A stretch of 64,000 nucleotides of DNA, taken from assembly GCA_004020365.1 (NCBI GenBank), contig SAQR01000002.1, forward strand, positions 241,763-305,762, read 5' to 3'. The translations under genes were made by a program, and so were the position numbers. The DNA is from Mesorhizobium sp. (lineage in GTDB: Bacteria > Pseudomonadota > Alphaproteobacteria > Rhizobiales > Rhizobiaceae). Positions 47,751 to 55,919 of the stretch are shown here, piece after piece. The notes below the pieces were generated by a model that saw only the letters and a program-made list of their open reading frames with translations, did not search any database and was not told the origin of the DNA. The first letter of the stretch is position 1. Each line of letters starts with the position of its first letter.

Positions 47751-50700
47751 ATGACCACCGACACCACCGACACCAATGAAAAACGGCCCTTCAATCTTTC
47801 GCGCTGGGCGATCGGGCACCCGAGCATCGCGCGGTTCCTGTTCGGCCTGATCATCGTTGCCGGTGCGCTCGGCCTGATGCGCATGGGCCAGAAGGAAGAT
47901 CCGGATTTCACCTTCCGCATCATGGTCGTCCAGGCGGTCTGGCCCGGTGCCTCGATCCAGGAGATGGAGGACCAGGTCGTCAACAAGATCGAGCGCAAGC
48001 TGCAGGAAACGCCGCATCTCGATTTCGTCCGTTCCTACACGCGCGCCGGCAGCGCCATCATCACCTTGCAGGTGGAAGGCGACACCAATCCGACTGAGGT
48101 CGCGGATGCCTTTTACCAGGTGCGCAAGAAGGTCGGCGATATCGCCAATGAGCTGCCCCAGGGGCTGCTTGGGCCCTACTTCAACGACGAATTCGGCGAC
48201 ACTTTCATCACCCTGCATTCGATCAGCGGCGATGGCTACAGCTATCCCGAGCTGAAGAAATTGGCCATCCAGGCGCGTGACATGCTGCTGACCACGCCCG
48301 GCGTCGAGAAGGCCGTGATCATCGGCGACCAGCCGGAAAAACTCTATATCGACGTTTCGTCCAAGGTGCTTGCCGAGCGCGGCCTGACGCTCACCGATCT
48401 GCAGAACGCGATCAAAGGCCAGAACAATGTCGATCCGGCAGGCTCGGTCGACACCGGCCAGCGCTCTGTGCGCATCTCGGTCGAGGGCAGCGTGACGGAG
48501 GCGGCCGACATCCGCGAACTTCGCCTGCGCGCCGGCAATCAGGTGACCCGCCTGGGCGACATCGCAACCGTGACCACAGGTCTCGAAGATCCCTATCAGC
48601 GCAAATACCGCTTCAACGGCCAAGACAGCGTCCAGGTCGGCGTCGTCATGGCCAAGGGCTTCAACGTCACCGATGTCGGCAAGGAGGTCGAGGCGACCTA
48701 TCACCGCTTCGAAGAGGCCTTGCCTTACGGCGTTTCGGTCGATCAGATCGCCGACCAGCCGGAAGTCGTGCGGGAAGCGGTGAGCGAGTTCATGACCGCG
48801 CTCGGCGAGGCGCTGCTGATCGTGCTTGTTGTTTCGTTCCTGACGATCGGCTGGCGTTCGGGCCTGGTGATCGCCATCACCATTCCGCTCGTTCTGGCCG
48901 CCACCTTCGCCATCATGTACGAGATCGGCATCGATCTGCAGCGCATTTCGCTTGGCGCGTTGATCATCGCGCTCGGCCTGCTCGTCGACGACGCGATGAT
49001 CGTCGTCGAAATGATGGAACGCAAGCTCGAGGAAGGAATGGTCAAGATCGAGGCGGCAAGCTTCGCTTACACCTCGACGGCCTTCCCGATGCTGTCCGGC
49101 ACGCTGATCACCACCGCCGGCTTCATTCCGGTCGGCTTCGCGGCTTCGACAGCCGGTGAATACGTACGCACGCTGTTCTACGTCGTCGGCATCGCGCTGG
49201 TCGTCTCCTGGTTCGTGGCGGTTTACTTCACGCCGTGGCTTGGTCACATGCTCCTCAAGCAGCGAAAACACGCCGGCAGCCATCACGATGTCTTCGACAC
49301 GCGCTTTTATCGCCGGCTTCGCGCCACCGTCAGCTGGTCCGTCCGCCACCGCATCATCGTGCTGGTCATGACGCTGGTGACCTTTGTCACCTCCCTGTGG
49401 GCGTTCCAGTTCATCCCGCAGAATTTCTTCCCGCAGTCGTCGCGTCCGGAAATCCTTGTCGACCTCTGGCTGCCGGAAGGCACCAGCATCAAGGAAGTCG
49501 AGACGCAGGCCAAGGCGCTCGAAACCAGGATGATGGACGACAAGGACAAGCGCTTCATCGCCACCTATATCGGCGAGGGCGCGCCGCGTTTCTTCCTGCC
49601 GCTCGACCAGCAGCTTCGCAATCCGAACTTCGCCCAGCTTCTGGTGATGGCCAATGACGAACCGGCCCGCGAGCGGCTGATCGCTAAGCTGCGCACCATT
49701 CTGGCCGAGGATTTCCCGTCGGTGCGCGCCAAGGTCGACCGCCTGTTCCTTGGGCCGCCGACCGGCTGGCCGGTGCAGATGCGCGTCATGGGCCCGGATC
49801 GCCAGGAGGTGCGCCGCATCGCCGACCAGGTGAAGGCGAAGTTCCAGGCAAATCCGCTGCTCGGCGCCGTCCACGACGACTGGCTGGAGCCGGTGCCGGA
49901 GATGAAGCTGGTGATCGACCAGGATCGCGCCCGGGCGCTCGGCGTCACCTCGCAGCGCATCCGCCAGATGCTGCAGACAAGCATGTCGGGAGCGCCGCTC
50001 GATGATTTCCGCGACGGCGAGGAGACCGTTTCGATCGTCGCCCGCGAACCGGCGGCGAGCCGTCACCTGCTGTCGGCGGTCGACTCCGTCTCTGTCCCGA
50101 CGGATTTCGGTGGTTTCGTGCCGCTGTCGCAGGTCGCCAAGGTCGTCCCGGTGCTGGAGCAAGGCGTCGAATGGCGGCGCGACCGCCTGCCGACCATCAG
50201 CGTGCGTGCCACGCTGCCGGATGGCGTGCAGTCGAACGATGTCGTCATGAAGATGTACAGCGAGATGCAAGGCCTGCGCGACGGTCTGGCACCCGGCTAC
50301 AACATCGAGATCCAGGGCGGCGCCGAGGATTCGGCCGAAAGCCAGGCCTCGATTGCTGCGAAAGCGCCAATCATGCTGGCCGTCATCGTCGTGCTGCTGA
50401 TGATCCAGCTGCAGCATTTCGGCAAGGCGATGCTGGTGCTGGCGACCGGTCCGCTCGGCATCATCGGTGCGGCGGCGGCACTTTTGATCAGTGGCGCGCC
50501 GTTCGGCTTCGTCGCCATTCTCGGCGTCATCGCGCTGCTTGGCATCATCATGCGCAACTCGATCATCCTGGTCGACCAGATCGACCAGGATATCGCAGCC
50601 GGCATGGAACGCTCGGAGGCCATCATCGGCTCGGCAGTCCGCCGTTTCCGGCCGATCATGCTGACGGCGCTGACGGCGGTCCTGGCGCTGATCCCGATCT

Positions 50701-50906
50701 CGCGCGGCGTCTTCTGGGGTCCGCTCGCCTATGCCATGATGGGCGGCATCCTCGTTGCCACGGTGCTCACCATCCTCGTCCTTCCGGCAGGCTACGCCTT
50801 GTTCTTCGGCAGGGAGCGCAAGAAGGTCGAGGACGCAGAGCTGGTCGCCGAGCCGAAACGCGCGGAAAACGATGACCAGCCGCAATTGCCCCTGGCGGCC
50901 GAATAG
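47751..50906 (+). CDS. RND efflux transporter, inner-membrane pump
   Basis: A 1051-residue RND permease of the HAE-1 type, the usual length. There are two halves of six membrane helices with large periplasmic loops between helices 1-2 and 7-8. The proton-relay Asp pair is in LGLLVDDAMIVVEMMERK, and SGAPFGFVAILGVIALLGII and MRNSIILVDQIDQD mark the second half. With the adaptor it should export drugs, dyes, solvents or metabolites using the proton gradient. Substrate is not predictable. Confidence 0.92.
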   Translation: MTTDTTDTNEKRPFNLSRWAIGHPSIARFLFGLIIVAGALGLMRMGQKEDPDFTFRIMVVQAVWPGASIQEMEDQVVNKIERKLQETPHLDFVRSYTRAGSAIITLQVEGDTNPTEVADAFYQVRKKVGDIANELPQGLLGPYFNDEFGDTFITLHSISGDGYSYPELKKLAIQARDMLLTTPGVEKAVIIGDQPEKLYIDVSSKVLAERGLTLTDLQNAIKGQNNVDPAGSVDTGQRSVRISVEGSVTEAADIRELRLRAGNQVTRLGDIATVTTGLEDPYQRKYRFNGQDSVQVGVVMAKGFNVTDVGKEVEATYHRFEEALPYGVSVDQIADQPEVVREAVSEFMTALGEALLIVLVVSFLTIGWRSGLVIAITIPLVLAATFAIMYEIGIDLQRISLGALIIALGLLVDDAMIVVEMMERKLEEGMVKIEAASFAYTSTAFPMLSGTLITTAGFIPVGFAASTAGEYVRTLFYVVGIALVVSWFVAVYFTPWLGHMLLKQRKHAGSHHDVFDTRFYRRLRATVSWSVRHRIIVLVMTLVTFVTSLWAFQFIPQNFFPQSSRPEILVDLWLPEGTSIKEVETQAKALETRMMDDKDKRFIATYIGEGAPRFFLPLDQQLRNPNFAQLLVMANDEPARERLIAKLRTILAEDFPSVRAKVDRLFLGPPTGWPVQMRVMGPDRQEVRRIADQVKAKFQANPLLGAVHDDWLEPVPEMKLVIDQDRARALGVTSQRIRQMLQTSMSGAPLDDFRDGEETVSIVAREPAASRHLLSAVDSVSVPTDFGGFVPLSQVAKVVPVLEQGVEWRRDRLPTISVRATLPDGVQSNDVVMKMYSEMQGLRDGLAPGYNIEIQGGAEDSAESQASIAAKAPIMLAVIVVLLMIQLQHFGKAMLVLATGPLGIIGAAAALLISGAPFGFVAILGVIALLGIIMRNSIILVDQIDQDIAAGMERSEAIIGSAVRRFRPIMLTALTAVLALIPISRGVFWGPLAYAMMGGILVATVLTILVLPAGYALFFGRERKKVEDAELVAEPKRAENDDQPQLPLAAE

Positions 50907-50974
50907 AGTTGTTGGCAGACGTGACGTCCAAGGGTTAAATCCGCCCACCGGCAGGAGCGCTGGAGGAGGACGTC

Positions 50975-52468
50975 ATGACCGTAGCTCGGACACCGGTGGC
51001 GCCGCGCCAGCCGATCGACGGACGCCACCGCAAGATGTTCGTCGATGGCGCCTGGGTCGACGCCCGCTCGGGCCGCACCATGGAAACCCGCAATCCAGCC
51101 ACCGGCGCGGTCATTGCCACGGTGCCGCGCGGCGACCGCCAGGATGTCGAGCTGGCGGTGGCCGCGGCGCGCAGCGCCTTCGACGGGCCGTGGAGCCGGT
51201 ACAAGCCCTATGAGCGGCAGGTGCTGCTGCTCAGCATCGCCGATCTCTTCGAAAAGCACTGGGAGGAGATCAGCCGCTCGGACACGACCGACATGGGCAT
51301 GCCGATCGTGCGCACCCTGGCCAACCGCAACCGGGTCATCGGCATGCTGCGCTATTACGCCGGCATGGCGACGTCCCTGCATGGCGAGACGATCGAGAAC
51401 TCGCTGCCCGGCGAAATCGTCTCCTTCACCCGCAAGGAGCCGGTCGGCGTCGTCGGCGCCATTATCCCGTGGAACGCACCGACGGCGGCTTCGATTTGGA
51501 AGATCGGACCGGCGCTGGCTACCGGCTGCACGGTGGTGCTGAAACCGTCGGAAGAGGCGCCGCTGACGCCGCTTCTGATCGCCGACCTCATGAACGAGGC
51601 CGGCGTTCCGCCAGGCGTCGTCAATATCGTGACCGGCACCGGAGCCGAGGCCGGCGCCGCACTTGCCGAGCATATGGGCGTCGACAAGATCGTCTTCACC
51701 GGCTCGACGGCAACCGGCCAGTCGATCGTCCGCGCCTCGGCCGGCAACCTCAAGCGCGTCTCGCTGGAACTCGGCGGCAAGTCGCCTGTCATCGTCTGCG
51801 CCGACGCCGATCTCGACAAAGCCGTGCCGGTGGCGGCGATGTCGGTGTTCGCCAATTCCGGCCAGATCTGCATCGCCGGCTCGCGCCTGTTCGTCGAACG
51901 CTCCGTCCATGATGAATTCGTCGAGCGGCTGGCGGCCTTTGCCAAGGGTCTCAGGATCGGCGACGGCATCGATCCGGCGACCGAGATCGGCCCCCTCGTC
52001 TCCGAAAAGCAGCTGCAACGGGTCGCCTCGTATTTCCAGGCCGGCACGGCGGAGGGCGCGACCCTCGTCACCGGCGGTCGACGCCTCATCGAAGGTGCGC
52101 TGGCCGCGGGCAATTTCGTCGCGCCGACGGTCTTTGCCGGTGTCTCTGACGAGATGAGGATCGCGCGTGAGGAAATCTTCGGGCCGGTGATTTCGGCGCT
52201 GCCGTTCGATACGCTCGATGAGGCGGTCGAGCGCGCCAACAACACGCCCTACGGTCTTGCTGCTGGCGTCTTCACCCGCAATGTCGCCACCGCCCACCAG
52301 CTGTCGCGAAAAATCCGTGCCGGCTCGGTCTGGGTGAACACCTATCACGCCATCGATCCGGCCGTGCCCTTCGGCGGCTACAAGATGAGCGGCTACGGCC
52401 GCGAGGGCGGCGCCGAGCACCTCGACGAGTATCTCAACACCAAAGGCGTGTTCATCAAGATCGATTGA
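50975..52468 (+). CDS. NAD(P)-dependent aldehyde dehydrogenase
   Basis: A 497-residue aldehyde dehydrogenase. The cofactor loop VGVVGAIIPWNAPTAASIWK, the general-base Glu in LELGGKSPVIV and the nucleophile Cys in NSGQICIAGSRL (about residue 305) are all present, as is the C-terminal FGGYKMSGYGREGG. It oxidises aldehydes to acids. It is 68 bases after the RND pump gene but has its own GGAGG site and is probably independent. The substrate is unknown; betaine aldehyde and phenylacetaldehyde-type enzymes are relatives. Confidence 0.9.
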   Translation: MTVARTPVAPRQPIDGRHRKMFVDGAWVDARSGRTMETRNPATGAVIATVPRGDRQDVELAVAAARSAFDGPWSRYKPYERQVLLLSIADLFEKHWEEISRSDTTDMGMPIVRTLANRNRVIGMLRYYAGMATSLHGETIENSLPGEIVSFTRKEPVGVVGAIIPWNAPTAASIWKIGPALATGCTVVLKPSEEAPLTPLLIADLMNEAGVPPGVVNIVTGTGAEAGAALAEHMGVDKIVFTGSTATGQSIVRASAGNLKRVSLELGGKSPVIVCADADLDKAVPVAAMSVFANSGQICIAGSRLFVERSVHDEFVERLAAFAKGLRIGDGIDPATEIGPLVSEKQLQRVASYFQAGTAEGATLVTGGRRLIEGALAAGNFVAPTVFAGVSDEMRIAREEIFGPVISALPFDTLDEAVERANNTPYGLAAGVFTRNVATAHQLSRKIRAGSVWVNTYHAIDPAVPFGGYKMSGYGREGGAEHLDEYLNTKGVFIKID

Positions 52469-52486
52469 GCCGCCGAAAACGCGGCT

Positions 52487-52656
52487 CTCCCTTCTCCCCT
52501 TGTGGGAGAAGGTGGATGAGGGGTGCTCCAGCTTGGCACCTGCAGCACTTCGGCCAACACCCCTCTTCCGTCTCGGCGCTGCGCGCCGATCCACCGCCCA
52601 GGGCGAGTCACGGGCCTCGCCCGCCCTTCGGGCCCCACAAGGGGAGAAGGCAAGAT
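52487..52656. repeat. inverted repeat, family C copy 3
   Basis: Starts CCCTTCTCCCCTTGTGGGAG and ends CACAAGGGGAGAAGGC, in inverted orientation, with GATGAGGGGTGCTCCAGCTT inside. It separates two convergent genes and could stop transcription from both sides. Confidence 0.78.
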
Positions 52657-55025
52657 CAGGAGCGCGGTCTGGTCTTTTGCGGGTCGTAATGGGCGAATCC
52701 GACGACGCGCGCCGGCAGCCGCTTGGCATGGCCGTCGAGCTTGCCGATCTCGACCTCGGTGCCGATCGCGGCATGGGTGATGTCGAGCCTGGCTAGCGCG
52801 ATGGTCTTGTTGAGTAGCGGCGAGCGCACCGCGGAAGTGACCTCGCCGATCTGGGCGCGGCCGACATGGACGCAATCGCCATGCCCGACCGCGACATTGG
52901 CATCGATGTCGAGGCCGACCAGTTTCCTCTGTGGGTTTTCCTTGCGCCGGATCAGCGCCTCGCGGCCGATGAAATCGTCGGTCTTGCTCTTCAGCGGCAC
53001 GGTGAAACCGATGCCGGCCTCGAACGGGTCGGTCTGGTCGGAAAACTCATAGCCGGCAAAGATCAGCCCGGCTTCGATGCGCACCATGTCGAGCGCCTGC
53101 AGCCCCATCGGCTTCAAGCCATGCGGCTGGCCGGCCTCCCAGATTGCGTCGAACACCTTTTCGGCGTCGCGCGGATGGCACCAGATCTCGTAGCCGAGTT
53201 CGCCGGTGTAGCCGGTGCGCGAAACGACGATCGGAATGCCGTTGCCGCCGCCGACGCGGGCGACAGCGAAGCGGAACCATTCGAGCTCCTCGATCGATGG
53301 CTGCAGCGGCGAGGTCCAGATGATCTCTTTCAGGATGGCGCGGCTCTTCGGTCCCTGCACGGCGACATTGTGCATCTGGTCGGTCGACGAGCGCACCAGC
53401 ACGTTGAGGCCGAGGCTCGTCGCCGTGTCGCGCAGCCATTCGCCGGAAAGATCGTCGCCGCCGACCCAGCGGAAATTGTCCTTGCCGAGCCTGAGCAGCG
53501 TGCCGTCGTCGATCATGCCGCCATGCTCGTAGCACATGGCGGAATAGACCACTTGGCCGACTCCGAGTTTTTTGACGTCGCGGGTCAGCGTGTATTGCAG
53601 CAGCGCTTCCGAATCCGGGCCGGTGACCTCGAACTTGCGCAGCGGCGACAGGTCCATGATCACGGCATCGTGCCGGCAGGCCCAGTATTCTGCGATCGGA
53701 CCCTCTTTGGCGAAGGAATTGGCCAGCCAAAAACCCCTGTACTCGACGAAGTTGCGGGTGTGCCTGGCGAAGCTCGAGTGAAATGATGTCTCGCGGGTCA
53801 TTTTCGGTTCCGAATCGGGCGTCATGCGTCTGGCGATCGCTCGCGAGAATTTGTGATTACCACTATAGGCCCGCACGTGGATGTCGGTCGGGTTCCAGCC
53901 ATTGGCCGGCGTCGTGTCGTCGGGGCAGGCGGACGACACGCAAACGATGTCGGTAAGCGCGCGCAGCAGCACATAGTCGCCCGGCCGCGACCATGGCTCG
54001 TCGGACACCATGACGCCATGCGAGTCGATCGCCGTGTTGAAGAAGAAGTTGATCGCCATCCAGCCCGCGCGCGGGGTAACGCCCTTATCGGCGAGCGCGC
54101 GGTTGAAATTCTCAGAGCAGTTGGGATGACCGGGATAGCCGATGTCGTCGTAATATTTGGCCGCGCAGGCGAGCGCGAATGCATCGTGCCGGCCGCAAGT
54201 GTCCTGCACCACCTCGACCAGCGGCTCCATGTCCTGGTCGTAATATTTCGAATGCAGGCCTGGCATCGGATAGCTCGAGCCCATCAGCGTGCGGGTCGTC
54301 GTCACGTCGAGCGGATGGTCGCGTCCCTTGTCGAGCTTGCGCGCCGAAAAGCACTGGAAGTCGGTGCATTGGCGCCCGTCGACGTCGATGATCTGCAGAT
54401 AGTCGCCGGCCTTGACGAAATAGGCTTCCGCGGTCGCCGAATGGACGCGCAAATCGAGCACCGGGTTGGCCAGCGGGTCGCCAAGCCTGGACTTCGCCGC
54501 CGGACGGATCGTGGCGCGGCGCACGATGACGCTGAGCGGCGTTGCCGTGTCATGGCCGTCGACCGGCATCGGCCCGCCCGGGGCGGCGATCAGCATCGAG
54601 GCGTCGCGCGCGACGACAAAACCCTGTTCGGTGCCGGCAGGGGTGGCGCCGCCGAAGATTCGGACCGCCTTTGGCTGGTCGAGCTGCACCTGGCGGCGCT
54701 CGAGCCCCCGGCGCAAAGATGTGAGGCTGTCGTCGCCATCGGCCAGCAGCGCCTTGATGCCGGCGGCATTGCTGTTCGATTTCTCTCCGAAAATACCGGC
54801 ATCAGTCACGCCGCTCTTGTCCCATGCCAGCAGCTCGCAGGCTTGGCCGCCCTCGACGTTGCGCACGCTGATGGTGTCGCCGGCCTCGACATCGATCAGC
54901 ACCGCGCCGTTGCCTTGAACGGTATAGCGCTCCATGCCGGCCGGCAGCGCCCTCTCGCCGGGCCGCAGGATCAGGCTCGGCCGCGGCGGTCCGGCGGCGA
55001 CGGCGGGGTAGGGCGACTGGCTCAT
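52656..55025 (-). CDS. DUF1989-DUF1989-GcvT fusion protein
   Basis: A 789-residue three-part protein. Two tandem DUF1989-like units come first: a weak one (about residues 20-190, AGDTISVRNVEGGQACELLA) and a full one (about 195-400, AGDYLQIIDVDGRQCTDFQC, then HPNCSENF). Residues 420-780 are a GcvT/aminomethyltransferase domain: FEVTGPDSEALLQYTLTRDV, VVSRTGYTGELGYEIW and FEAGIGFTVPLK. GcvT domains bind tetrahydrofolate and catch C1 units; DUF1989 units occur in urea-carboxylase-associated and related proteins. It is the last gene after the N-methylglutamate dehydrogenase genes, so it may act on C1 or amine products of that pathway. Confidence 0.78.
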   Translation of the reverse strand: MSQSPYPAVAAGPPRPSLILRPGERALPAGMERYTVQGNGAVLIDVEAGDTISVRNVEGGQACELLAWDKSGVTDAGIFGEKSNSNAAGIKALLADGDDSLTSLRRGLERRQVQLDQPKAVRIFGGATPAGTEQGFVVARDASMLIAAPGGPMPVDGHDTATPLSVIVRRATIRPAAKSRLGDPLANPVLDLRVHSATAEAYFVKAGDYLQIIDVDGRQCTDFQCFSARKLDKGRDHPLDVTTTRTLMGSSYPMPGLHSKYYDQDMEPLVEVVQDTCGRHDAFALACAAKYYDDIGYPGHPNCSENFNRALADKGVTPRAGWMAINFFFNTAIDSHGVMVSDEPWSRPGDYVLLRALTDIVCVSSACPDDTTPANGWNPTDIHVRAYSGNHKFSRAIARRMTPDSEPKMTRETSFHSSFARHTRNFVEYRGFWLANSFAKEGPIAEYWACRHDAVIMDLSPLRKFEVTGPDSEALLQYTLTRDVKKLGVGQVVYSAMCYEHGGMIDDGTLLRLGKDNFRWVGGDDLSGEWLRDTATSLGLNVLVRSSTDQMHNVAVQGPKSRAILKEIIWTSPLQPSIEELEWFRFAVARVGGGNGIPIVVSRTGYTGELGYEIWCHPRDAEKVFDAIWEAGQPHGLKPMGLQALDMVRIEAGLIFAGYEFSDQTDPFEAGIGFTVPLKSKTDDFIGREALIRRKENPQRKLVGLDIDANVAVGHGDCVHVGRAQIGEVTSAVRSPLLNKTIALARLDITHAAIGTEVEIGKLDGHAKRLPARVVGFAHYDPQKTRPRS

Positions 55026-55130
55026 CTCGACCCGGGTTTTCGAGAAACAAGTTTGCCTGCACGTGAAATTATTTTATCACCAAGAATAGCAGTGCCTGTC
55101 GGTTTGGCAAGGTGGAGTTGGCGCAGCTCT

Positions 55131-55281
55131 TCCTTCTCCCCTTGTGGGAGAAGGTGGCCGAGCGAAGCTCGGTCGGATGAGGGGTGCTCCAGCTTGGCAT
55201 CGGCTGCACTCCGTCCAACACCCCTCATCCGTCTTGGCGCTACGCGCCAATCCACCTTCCCCCACAAGGGGAGAAGGGAAG
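55131..55281. repeat. inverted repeat, family C copy 4
   Basis: CCTTCTCCCCTTGTGGGAGA at the left and its inverse around CCCACAAGGGGAGAAGG at the right, with GATGAGGGGTGCTCCAGCTT and a CCGAGCGAAGCTCGG hairpin inside. It lies between the mgdD-like gene and the fusion gene, on the same transcript if the operon continues. Confidence 0.78.
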
Positions 55282-55289
55282 AGCAACCT

Positions 55290-55919
55290 CTACGCTAATT
55301 CCTCCAAAAACCCGATGTCGACGCCATACTCGGCCGCCGCGTCGAGCATCGTGTGCCACAGGCTTACCGCGAAACTTGCAAACACCAGAAGATTGAACAC
55401 CGGCTGCCCGTCCGGCCGGTCATTGCCACGCCAGAGATTGACGCCGGTGTGGTCGATCGATGTCGCGGCAGCGGCGCCGATCGGGAACGACGCCGGGTGC
55501 AGGTCGAGCGACGACAGCTTGGCCAGCATGGCGCGCGCCTTGGCTCCCGTGACGCTGATCAGGGCGCGCGCATGCGACTGGTCGGACAGCGAGGCGGATT
55601 GCGAAAACGCCTGGCTCAAAATGTCGATCGCGTGCTTGCCGCCCTTGGATAGGACGAGGAACTGGTCCGGTCCCGACCAGATGAGCGTCACGTCCGAAGC
55701 GCTGACGGCCTTCGGCGCATCCGGGGCCGCCACGCCGAAACGGGCTTTGGCGGCGTTTGCCAGTTCCGCCCCTTTGCCGCGCCGCGCCATCACCTGGATC
55801 AGGTCGAAATTGCGAACTTCAGTGAGGGAAATGCCCGGCGCGACGTCGCGCGCGCCATAAGCGCCCACGACGAGGACATGCTCCAGCGGACCGCGAGAAA
55901 TCCACGAAATTTCAGCCAC
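55290..55919 (-). CDS. mgdD: N-methylglutamate dehydrogenase subunit D (SoxG-like)
   Basis: A 209-residue protein of the sarcosine oxidase gamma subunit family, with VVGAYGARDVAPGISLTEVR, LIWSGPDQFLVLSKGG and the end SLWHTMLDAAAEYGVDIG. The GTG at 55919 has a GGAGG site eight bases upstream and overlaps the end of the mgdC gene (GTGGCTGA); ATG 55934 is the alternative. It completes the four-subunit flavoenzyme. It is named mgdD rather than soxG because gmaS and mgs genes are in the same operon. Confidence 0.82.
   Translation of the reverse strand: MAEISWISRGPLEHVLVVGAYGARDVAPGISLTEVRNFDLIQVMARRGKGAELANAAKARFGVAAPDAPKAVSASDVTLIWSGPDQFLVLSKGGKHAIDILSQAFSQSASLSDQSHARALISVTGAKARAMLAKLSSLDLHPASFPIGAAAATSIDHTGVNLWRGNDRPDGQPVFNLLVFASFAVSLWHTMLDAAAEYGVDIGFLEELA

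Noticed and set aside
47730-50948. Open frame of 1072 codons on the minus strand opposite the RND pump
   Set aside because: Antisense shadow of the pump gene caused by high GC at third positions; no family motif.
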